In this document: positions 40,852 to 46,932 of the stretch, in pieces
How positions within the stretch are numbered: the stretch's first letter is position 1
Layout of the letters: every line of letters starts with the position of its first letter
Origin: Halomonadaceae bacterium T82-2
GTDB lineage: Bacteria > Pseudomonadota > Gammaproteobacteria > Pseudomonadales > Halomonadaceae
Length of the DNA: 46,932 nt
Direction of reading: 5' to 3'
Assembly: GCA_001577635.1 (NCBI GenBank)
Contig: LSBP01000028.1
Span: forward strand, 1 to 46,932
Position numbers and translations under genes: made by a program
The notes under the pieces: model-generated
What the model saw: the letters and a program-made list of their open reading frames with translations, nothing else
The model's database searches: none
What the model was told of the DNA's origin: nothing

Positions 40852-41682
40852 TCAGCCAGGCAACAGCGGCGAATGGCCGTCATCTTCATGGGCCCAGACC
40901 CGAAACGCTGCCAGGCGATTGGGCCCGAAGGTGTTGGCGATCGGCACATCGGCGGCGTCCCGCCCCCGGGCGATCAGGACACGGCCGATCCGACGATCGT
41001 TGTTGCGCGGATCGAAAGTGTACCAGCCACCGTCGAGATAGGCCTCGAACCAGGCATGGAAGTCCATCGGCGCGTGCGGTGGCAAGACGTCGACGTCGCT
41101 GAGATAACCGGTGCAGTAGCGTGCCGGAATGTTCATCGCCCGGCACAGGGTCACCGCCAGATGGGCGAAGTCGCGACACACCCCACCCCGCTCGTGATAG
41201 ACCTCCCAGGCCGACTTGGTCGCCCGTGCATACGGATAGCCGAAGCTGATGTGATGATGCACGAAATCGCAGATGGCCTGTACGCGCTGCCAACCGGAAG
41301 GGCCACTGCCGAACCGTTGCCAGGCGATATCGGAGAGCCGATCGGTTTCACAGTAGCGGCTACCGATCAGATACAGCAGCGTTTCGGACGGCAGCTGTTC
41401 CACCGGCAGCTGCCCGGCGTCGGGATGCACCGGGTCGGGCAGGCCGGGATCGTCGATCACCGCATCGGCGGCGATCACGGTACGCCCGGGCGGAGCCACC
41501 AGACGCACGCACCAGTTGCCGAACGAGTCGCGATAGGGCTCGGTCGGCAGGGAGGGCACCGTGATCAGGTAATCCGGCGCCACCAGATCGGAAACCCGCG
41601 AGTAGTGCACGTGAGTCAACACGATCATCGGTACCGCCTGCGGGCACTCGTAGACGATTTCGTAGCCGATCCTCAGACGCAT
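40852..41682 (-). CDS. Transglutaminase-like (bacterial-type N-terminal) protein
   Basis: A 276-residue protein. The N-terminal beta-rich region (about 1-100) starts MRLRIGYEIVYECPQ. The transglutaminase core follows, with a full triad: Cys169 in RGGVCRDFAHL, His209 in DFHAWFEAYL and Asp224 in TFDPRNN. No signal peptide is visible. Such proteins may be peptidases, amidases or cross-linking enzymes; the substrate is unknown. GGAGGGG before the ATG at 41682 fixes the start; an open frame extends 26 codons further. It leads into the NYN gene. Confidence 0.9.
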   Translation of the reverse strand: MRLRIGYEIVYECPQAVPMIVLTHVHYSRVSDLVAPDYLITVPSLPTEPYRDSFGNWCVRLVAPPGRTVIAADAVIDDPGLPDPVHPDAGQLPVEQLPSETLLYLIGSRYCETDRLSDIAWQRFGSGPSGWQRVQAICDFVHHHISFGYPYARATKSAWEVYHERGGVCRDFAHLAVTLCRAMNIPARYCTGYLSDVDVLPPHAPMDFHAWFEAYLDGGWYTFDPRNNDRRIGRVLIARGRDAADVPIANTFGPNRLAAFRVWAHEDDGHSPLLPG

Positions 41683-41740
41683 CTCTGCCCCTCCCTCGCC
41701 ACGCCTGTGTTGAGGGTAGCCGCTTATGACAGTGGATACG

Positions 41741-42850
41741 TCAGGCGTCGTCCCAGACACGCCGGGCGATCTCGACGACCCGGCCGAGCTTGGCCCACTG
41801 CTCGTCCTCGCTGAGGTGATTGCCCTCCTCCGTGGACGCGAAGCCGCACTGCGGGCTCAGGCAGAGCTGGTCCCGGGCGACGAAGCGCTGCGCCTCGCCG
41901 ATGCGCCGCTCGATCGCCTCCACCGGCTCGAGCTCGCCGCTCTTGGTGGTGATCAGCCCCAGCACCGCCTGCTTGTGGCCCTCCGGCAAAAAGCGCAGCG
42001 GCTCGAAGCCACCGGCCCGGTCGGTATCGTACTCGAGGAAGTAGGCATCGACGTCGACCTTGCCGAACAGGGTCTCGGCGACCGGCTCGTAGCCGCCTTC
42101 ACTGATCCAGGTCGAACGGAAGTTGCCGCGGCAGACGTGCAGGCTGACGTGGAGATCGTCGGGCCGGCCGGCCAGGGCATGGTTGAGTACCTCGGCGTAG
42201 ATGGCCTCCAGGCGCTCGGGGTCGTCGCCGCGCTCGCGAGCGGCCTGACGCTGCTCGGCCGAACACAGATAGGCCCAGACGGTGTCATCGAGCTGCAGAT
42301 AGCGACAGCCGGCGGCATGAAACGCCTGGACGGCGTCACGATAGGTGTCGGCCAGATCGGCGAAGAAGGCGTCAAGGCTCGGGTAGACGCGCTCATCGAT
42401 GTTGCGTCGTCCGCCGCGGAAGTGCAGCACGCTGGGACTGGGAATGGTCATCTTGGCCGTCGATGCACTCACCGTGTCGGCCAGGAAGCGGAAATGATCG
42501 AGCATCGGATGGTCGGCCGGGAAGCCGAGCCGATCCACGACCCGAACGCCGCGCGCCCGGGTGCTCACACCCTGAAACTGGATGCCCTGCTCGGCCTCGA
42601 AACCCTCGACGCCGATCAGCCGTTCCAGAAAGTCGAAATGCCACCAGGCGCGCCGGAATTCACCGTCGGTCACCGCGCCGAGGCCCAGCGCCTCCTGACG
42701 GGCAACGACACGGCGGATCTCGTCATTCTCGACGTCCCGCAGCGCGATGGCGTCGATCTCGCCGGCCTGATGACGGTGGCGGGCCTGCTTGAGCGTTTCG
42801 CTGCGCAGCAGACTGCCGACCGTGTCGGCACGAAAGGTAGAAACAGGCAT
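41741..42850 (-). CDS. MetE-C-like methionine synthase paralogue (YxjG/YxjH type)
   Basis: A 369-residue barrel protein equivalent to the catalytic C-terminal half of cobalamin-independent methionine synthase. The zinc ligands can be placed: His238 and Cys240 (SLHVCRGN), Glu273 (FLEYDTDRAG) and Cys335 (SPQCGFAS). The aspartate-rich YLQLDDTVWAYLC and the N-terminal FRADTVGSLLR are typical. Homologues use other methyl donors or work in sulfur-compound salvage, so the donor is not defined. It is monocistronic or coupled to the transglutaminase-like gene 58 bp downstream. Confidence 0.88.
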   Translation of the reverse strand: MPVSTFRADTVGSLLRSETLKQARHRHQAGEIDAIALRDVENDEIRRVVARQEALGLGAVTDGEFRRAWWHFDFLERLIGVEGFEAEQGIQFQGVSTRARGVRVVDRLGFPADHPMLDHFRFLADTVSASTAKMTIPSPSVLHFRGGRRNIDERVYPSLDAFFADLADTYRDAVQAFHAAGCRYLQLDDTVWAYLCSAEQRQAARERGDDPERLEAIYAEVLNHALAGRPDDLHVSLHVCRGNFRSTWISEGGYEPVAETLFGKVDVDAYFLEYDTDRAGGFEPLRFLPEGHKQAVLGLITTKSGELEPVEAIERRIGEAQRFVARDQLCLSPQCGFASTEEGNHLSEDEQWAKLGRVVEIARRVWDDA

Positions 42851-42952
42851 GGTACGGCTCCCTCGATCTGTGAGGGCCGCACTATGCCGAATGCATCATG
42901 AGGTGGCTAACGGAGTCTGTTCAGGTTGCCATGAACAATATTCAAGATGGCC

Positions 42953-43213
42953 TCAATGCACCGTCTCGGGAACCGAGGCTTCCTCACGCTCGCCTTCCCA
43001 AAGGGTCGTGCGCGTGATCGCGTGATCGATCATCTCGCGGGCCACCTCGAAGCGGCTTTGCCGCAGCAGCTCCGCGGCCTCTTCCGAGAAACGGATACGC
43101 AGCAGGGGTTCGCCCTCCCCTTCGGCGGGGCGCAGAATGACCTCGCCATCGGCGAGCTCGACGATTTCCAGTACAGCGGTCTCTGACACGTTCACCTCGA
43201 TATGTCCCGTCAT
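42953..43213 (-). CDS. Uncharacterised 86-residue protein
   Basis: Starts MTGHIEVNVSETAVLEIVEL; an N-terminal four-strand-like part (LADGEVILRPAEGEGEPLLRIRF) is followed by two helices (SEEAAELLRQ, FEVAREMIDHAI). Acidic overall, as expected in a halophile. I recognise no family. There is no clear Shine-Dalgarno: only seven bases separate the ATG from the T-run of an intrinsic terminator, so the start or expression mode is uncertain. It lies downstream of the topA and DUF6586-like genes on the same strand. Confidence 0.65.
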   Translation of the reverse strand: MTGHIEVNVSETAVLEIVELADGEVILRPAEGEGEPLLRIRFSEEAAELLRQSRFEVAREMIDHAITRTTLWEGEREEASVPETVH

Positions 43214-43219
43214 GACAAC

Positions 43220-43251
43220 AAAAAACGACCACAGCGCATGGCCATGGTCGT
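43220..43251 (-). terminator. Intrinsic terminator after the DUF6586-like gene
   Basis: On the minus strand ACGACCA and TGGTCGT form a 7-bp stem around a 13-base loop, followed by six T residues. It is the only hairpin with a T-run found in the window. It ends the topA-DUF6586 transcript, seven bases before the 86-residue gene. Confidence 0.8.
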
Positions 43252-43292
43252 CATTGTCTTTGCCCCAGCTTACCACTCCCGCGGCGCGGACG

Positions 43293-43751
43293 TCACCATT
43301 CGAAGCTGGTTTCCCGCAGGCGCGCCAGCTCGGCCTTGAACGCCTGAATGCCGGCGCTCAGGTCATCCCCCAGGGGACGACGATCGGCGATGGCGATCAG
43401 TGAGGCATCGGCCTCGCGGCGGGCTACCCCCTCGGCCGATTCAAGAGCGTCCAGCTGTGCGCAAAGATGCCCGAGCCAGCTTTGCGGATCCTCGCGCAAC
43501 TCCCTGAGGCGATGCAGCTCGGCCACATTCTCGCCCTGCGCCCCCAGCAGCTCGCGCCAGTCGTGGTGCGCCAAGGCGGCATGTTCGGTCAGTTCACGCA
43601 GTGCCGCATCCAGGGCCAGGCCGAGCAGCGCCAGCGCCCCTTCCTCGCGCGCCATGCGGCGTGCCGGTGCATGCTCGTCGTCACCCTCGGGCATGCCGAG
43701 CAGCAGCTCGGCCTGATAGAGCAGCTGGTTGGTACGTCCCCGTGGTGTCAT
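43293..43751 (-). CDS. DUF6586-like protein downstream of topA
   Basis: A 152-residue helical protein ([14 protein letters not shown] at the N-terminus, [22 protein letters not shown] in the middle, [19 protein letters not shown] at the end). It matches the small protein commonly encoded after topA in Pseudomonas and Halomonas (DUF6586, from memory). Its ATG overlaps the topA stop (43748-43751), so translation is coupled. Function unknown. Confidence 0.75.
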   Translation of the reverse strand: MTPRGRTNQLLYQAELLLGMPEGDDEHAPARRMAREEGALALLGLALDAALRELTEHAALAHHDWRELLGAQGENVAELHRLRELREDPQSWLGHLCAQLDALESAEGVARREADASLIAIADRRPLGDDLSAGIQAFKAELARLRETSFEW

Positions 43752-46381
43752 TTGCGCTTGTCCTCGATCTGCCAGCGCCCATCCTCGTAGGTCGCCTTCC
43801 AGCCGGACGCCTTGCCGTCCTTTTCGGTCATCACGTACTGGCTCTTGGTCTTGCGCGAGAAGCGGATCTGCGCCGGGCGGCCGTCCGGATCCTCGTCGGG
43901 CGCCTCGAGCAGGAAATGATACTTCTCGGGCAGCGCCTCGGCGTGCGCACGGATCTCCTTGACCAGTGGCGCGCGCGTCTCGCGGTTCTTGGGAAACTGG
44001 CTCGCCGCCAGGAACAGTCCGCTCGCTCCGTCGCGCAGCACGTAGTGATCCTCGACCTTCTGGCAGGCCAGCTCCGGCATCGGGATCGGATCCATCTTGG
44101 GCGGCGCGACCTCACCGTTCCGGAGCAACTTGCGGGTATTCTTGCAGTTCTCGTTGGTGCAACCGAAGTACTTGCCGAAGCGCCCGGACTTGAGCTGCAT
44201 GTCGGCGCCGCACTTGTCGCACTCGATGGTCGGCCCCTCGTAGCCCTTGATCTTGAACTTGCCGGTCTCGATCTCGTAGCCGGCGCAGTCGGGACTGTTG
44301 CCGCAGATATGCAGCTTGCGGGTCTCGTCGATCAGGTAGCTGTCCATCGCCGTGCCGCACTCGGGGCAGCGGTGCTTGGCGCGCAGCGCATCGGTCTCGG
44401 CATCCTCGTCGGCATCGGCGGCCACCGCCTCCTCGCCGGGGATCAGATCGATGGTGGTCTTGCAGCGCTCCTTGGGCGGCAGGTTGTAGCCCGAGCAGCC
44501 CAGGAACACCCCGGTGGAGGCGGTGCGGATCTGCATCTTGCGCCCGCACTTGGGACAGTCGATGTCGGTGGGCACCGGCTGGTTGGGGCGCATGCCGTCC
44601 TCGGCCTCGGCCCGCTCGAGCTGCTGCTTGAAGTGCGCATAGAAGTCGTCGAGCAGTCCCTTCCAGTTGCGCTGCCCCTCGGCGACCTCGTCGAGGTTGT
44701 CCTCCATGCGCGCGGTGAAGCCGTAGTCCATCAGGTCGTCGAAGGATTCGGCCAGGCGGTCGGTGACGATGTCGCCGAGCTTCTCGGCATAGAAGCGCCG
44801 GTTCTCGAGCTTGACGTAGCCGCGATCCTGGATGGTCGAGATGATCGAGGCATAGGTCGAGGGTCGGCCGATGCCGCGCTTCTCGAGTTCCTTGACCAGG
44901 CTCGCCTCGGTGAAGCGCGCCGGCGGCTTGGTGAAGTGCTGCTGCGGGTCGAGCGTCACCAGCTGCAGCGCGGTGCCTTCGGCCAGGTCGGGCAGCGTCT
45001 GGTCCTCGTCCTTCTTGCCGGCGGGCTTCATCACCCGGGTGTAGCCGTCGAACTTGAGCACGCGGCCGCGGGCACGCAGCTCGTAGCCGTCGACCTCGAC
45101 GGTCAAGGTGGTCGACAGGTATTCGGCGGGCGTCATCTGGCAGGCCACGAACTGACGCCAGATCAGCTCGTAGAGGCGTTCGGCGTCACGCTCCATGCCG
45201 TTCAGATCGGCGGTGGTGCGGGTCACCTCGGAGGGGCGGATCGCCTCGTGGGCCTCCTGGGCGCCCTCCTTGCTGCTGTAGCGGTTGGGTGACTCCGGCA
45301 GGTAACGCTGACCGAACTCGCTGCCGATGTAGTCGCGAACGCCATTCACCGCTTCCTGGGAAAGGTTGGTGGAGTCGGTCCGCATGTAGGTGATGTAGCC
45401 CGCCTCGTAGAGCCGCTGGGCGAGCGTCATGGTCTTCTTGACCGAGAAGCCCAGCCGACCGCTGGCCGCCTGCTGCAGCGTCGAGGTGATGAACGGCGCG
45501 TTGGGCTTCGAGCGGGTCGGCTTCTGCTCGCGGGCGGTGATCGACAGGTCTGCCGTGCGCAGCGCGGCGATACGCTCCAGAGTCTCGGCCTCGGAGGTAG
45601 GCCGGAACGGCTTGCCGTCCTGGCGGACCAGCTCGAAGCGCACGGTCTCGTCGCCGCCGGCCGGGCTCAGGTCGGCATGCACGTCCCAGAACTCCTCGGG
45701 CACGAAGGCGCGGATCTCGCGCTCGCGCTCGACGATCAGGCGCACCGCTACCGACTGGACACGCCCTGCCGATAGACCGCGCGCCACCTTGCTCCACAAC
45801 AGCGGGGACAGCATGAAGCCCACCACCCGGTCCAGGAAGCGGCGCGTCTGCTGGGCCTCCACCCGGGGCATGTTGAGAGTGCCCGGCTCCTTGAAGGCCT
45901 CCTGGATGGCATTCTTGGTGATCTCGTTGAATACGACTCGCTTGTAGCGATCGTCATCACCGCCGATGGTCTCGCGCAGGTGCCAGGCGATCGCCTCCCC
46001 CTCGCGGTCAAGGTCGGTGGCGAGATAGATGGCGTCCGCCTTCCTGGCCAGCCGGGCCAGTTCCTCGACCACCTTTTCCTTGCCCGGCAGGACTTCGTAG
46101 CGCGCCTCCCAGCCATGCTCGGGGTCGACCCCCATGCGGCGAATCAGCTGCGTCCAGGCCTTCTGCTTCTTGTAGGCCGCCTTTTCGTCCGGCGACATCT
46201 TGCGGGTCGCGGCAGCCTGACGCGCACGTTCCTTGGGGTCGGAAGCCGTCTTGCCCGAGCCGCTGGTCGGCAGGTCGCGGATGTGGCCAACGCTCGACTT
46301 CACGATGTACTCGTTACCGAGGTACTTGTTGATCGTCTTGGCCTTGGCCGGCGACTCGACGATGACCAGTGACTTGCCCAT
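43748..46381 (-). CDS. topA: DNA topoisomerase I
   Basis: An 877-residue type IA topoisomerase that relaxes negative supercoils. The Toprim domain starts [18 protein letters not shown] and has the acidic triad in DLDREGEA (about 123-130). The active-site Tyr332 is in [12 protein letters not shown]. Three C-terminal zinc modules can be seen (CPKCG ... C ... C; CPECG ... CGNSPDC; CDKCG ... CTNENC), followed by a basic tail with repeats of an [11 protein letters not shown] type. GGAG precedes the ATG. It is first in the topA-DUF6586 operon and divergent from pyruvate kinase. Confidence 0.98.
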   Translation of the reverse strand: MGKSLVIVESPAKAKTINKYLGNEYIVKSSVGHIRDLPTSGSGKTASDPKERARQAAATRKMSPDEKAAYKKQKAWTQLIRRMGVDPEHGWEARYEVLPGKEKVVEELARLARKADAIYLATDLDREGEAIAWHLRETIGGDDDRYKRVVFNEITKNAIQEAFKEPGTLNMPRVEAQQTRRFLDRVVGFMLSPLLWSKVARGLSAGRVQSVAVRLIVEREREIRAFVPEEFWDVHADLSPAGGDETVRFELVRQDGKPFRPTSEAETLERIAALRTADLSITAREQKPTRSKPNAPFITSTLQQAASGRLGFSVKKTMTLAQRLYEAGYITYMRTDSTNLSQEAVNGVRDYIGSEFGQRYLPESPNRYSSKEGAQEAHEAIRPSEVTRTTADLNGMERDAERLYELIWRQFVACQMTPAEYLSTTLTVEVDGYELRARGRVLKFDGYTRVMKPAGKKDEDQTLPDLAEGTALQLVTLDPQQHFTKPPARFTEASLVKELEKRGIGRPSTYASIISTIQDRGYVKLENRRFYAEKLGDIVTDRLAESFDDLMDYGFTARMEDNLDEVAEGQRNWKGLLDDFYAHFKQQLERAEAEDGMRPNQPVPTDIDCPKCGRKMQIRTASTGVFLGCSGYNLPPKERCKTTIDLIPGEEAVAADADEDAETDALRAKHRCPECGTAMDSYLIDETRKLHICGNSPDCAGYEIETGKFKIKGYEGPTIECDKCGADMQLKSGRFGKYFGCTNENCKNTRKLLRNGEVAPPKMDPIPMPELACQKVEDHYVLRDGASGLFLAASQFPKNRETRAPLVKEIRAHAEALPEKYHFLLEAPDEDPDGRPAQIRFSRKTKSQYVMTEKDGKASGWKATYEDGRWQIEDKRK

Positions 46382-46797
46382 AGTGCTCCACTTTCGACTG
46401 GCCGACTCCCGTCTCCGGAAGCCGGCAAGGTGTCCGTAGCCGACGGCTCCGGGCCGCCGGCGGAAAAATGCGCCTACCCTACCCCAGCCACCTGCTTCGC
46501 GCCAGTCACGGGCCGGGGCCGGCCGAGCCGCCTGCCGCCGGGCCGGCCTTCATGACACTAGCCATGACCCGAGTCCCCGCGCAAGCTTCGCCGGCCACCG
46601 GTCCGTGCGTTGACAGCTTTGTTTTCGGGGCTGACATCGTGCTGTAGTATTATGTAGTAAAATGACTACATGAAAGCGTGGCGGGCAGGCCCGGCAGACG
46701 GCACATGCCTTTATCGGCCTCCGGCGACTTTTCTCGCCCCCGAGGATTTGCCACGTTTATTCACGTATCGATGAAGCGGCCAACCAAGGAGACCCTC
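46382..46797. other. 416-bp divergent promoter region between topA and pyk
   Basis: No gene is seen here. The right half is strikingly AT-rich against its surroundings (46615-46680) and holds the operator-like palindrome at 46652-46671 and a -10-like TAAAAT (46658-46663). The left half before topA is GC-rich with no clear promoter hexamers. AAGGAGACCCTC precedes the pyk ATG. Confidence 0.5.
46652..46671. promoter_or_regulatory. HexR-like operator candidate overlapping the pyk promoter
   Basis: ATGTAGT-aaaatg-ACTACAT is a perfect inverted repeat with 7-bp arms, overlapping the -10-like TAAAAT. A second TGTAGTA lies 10 bp upstream (46643-46649), on the same face of the helix. The TGTA...TACA ends resemble HexR sites, and HexR is known to control pyk and other central-carbon genes in Gammaproteobacteria. 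Binding is an inference. Confidence 0.45.
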
Positions 46798-46932
46798 ATG
46801 CCGGAAGCATTGCACGGCCACGCCCCCATCCGTCGCACCAAGATCGTCGCCACCCTGGGCCCCGCCAGCGACCGCGAGGGCGTGCTCGACGCGATGATCA
46901 CCGCCGGCGTCGACGTGGTACGCCTCAACTTC
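46798..46932 (+). CDS. pyk: Pyruvate kinase, N-terminal fragment (partial)
   Basis: Forty-five codons to the window edge. After a short lead ([11 protein letters not shown]) comes [17 protein letters not shown] and then VDVVRLNF, the invariant N-terminus of pyruvate kinase, which makes pyruvate and ATP from phosphoenolpyruvate and ADP. The ATG has AAGGAG seven bases upstream. Isoform (PykA or PykF) cannot be decided from the fragment. Confidence 0.95.
   Translation, partial: MPEALHGHAPIRRTKIVATLGPASDREGVLDAMITAGVDVVRLNF

Noticed and set aside
43601-45292. A 563-codon plus-strand open frame opposite topA
   Set aside because: It is the antisense shadow of topA, whose active-site and zinc motifs are unambiguous.
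46610-46615. TTGACA as the -35 of pyk
   Set aside because: No -10-like hexamer lies 16-18 bp downstream; the better -10 (TAAAAT) is much too far away.

Overview
The window is GC-rich, densely packed chromosomal DNA from a gammaproteobacterium, most likely a halophilic member of the Halomonadaceae (Halomonas/Chromohalobacter-like). Evidence for this: a clear ectoine hydroxylase (ectD), an Anr/FNR-type oxygen regulator, a 4.5S-type SRP RNA, the yqjD-yqjE-yqjK set, outer-membrane phospholipase A, a LapC/PbgA-type sulfatase-fold protein, and topA followed by a DUF6586-type gene next to a divergent pyruvate kinase gene. No tRNA, rRNA, insertion sequence, prophage or CRISPR array was seen. The organism call is an inference from gene content.

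Layout. 1-2.1 kb (minus): the 5' part of dnaX, ending at the window edge inside a Glu-Pro repeat; a small SinR-like gene; the SRP RNA gene ffs. 2.3-5.6 kb (plus): an ATP-grasp ligase followed by a 674-residue protein of unknown family with a plausible papain/calpain-like Cys-His-Asn triad. 5.7-8.7 kb (minus): tctCBA, a tripartite tricarboxylate transporter. 8.9-13.4 kb (plus): an IclR regulator, the two-component pair tctDE, a second periplasmic binding protein and tlyA, all joined by 4-bp ATGA overlaps. 13.4-16.8 kb (minus): a large MscK-type mechanosensitive channel. 16.9-18.9 kb (plus): pldA and yqjD-yqjE-yqjK. 19.0-23.6 kb (minus): lapC, egtB and a BaiN/HI0933-type flavoprotein.

23.6-31.4 kb is a mosaic of single genes: a SpoIIAA-like protein, a helical possibly ferritin-like protein, Anr, a PRPP-synthetase-like enzyme, an aminoglycoside-phosphotransferase-like kinase, an FMN glutamate-synthase-like protein, DUF4202 and a potassium-channel-like protein. 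31.4-38.0 kb (minus): ectD, then an operon-like set read as E1-alpha, E1-beta, E2 (branched-chain 2-oxoacid dehydrogenase type) and a Hanks-type protein kinase 19 bp after E2. 38.3-40.3 kb (plus): an aconitase-family enzyme. 40.3-46.4 kb (minus): NYN-domain protein, transglutaminase-like protein, MetE-C-like methyltransferase, an unknown 86-residue protein, a DUF6586-like protein and topA. The window ends in the first 45 codons of pyruvate kinase (plus).

The most interesting points are the ATP-grasp/papain-like pair, the protein kinase linked to the 2-oxoacid dehydrogenase genes, the aconitase with Ser in place of a cluster-ligand Cys, the multi-signal control architecture of the tct locus, and operator-like palindromes before tctC/iclR, bkd/acn and pyk. 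No single region is proven to be a new system; the first two are the best candidates.
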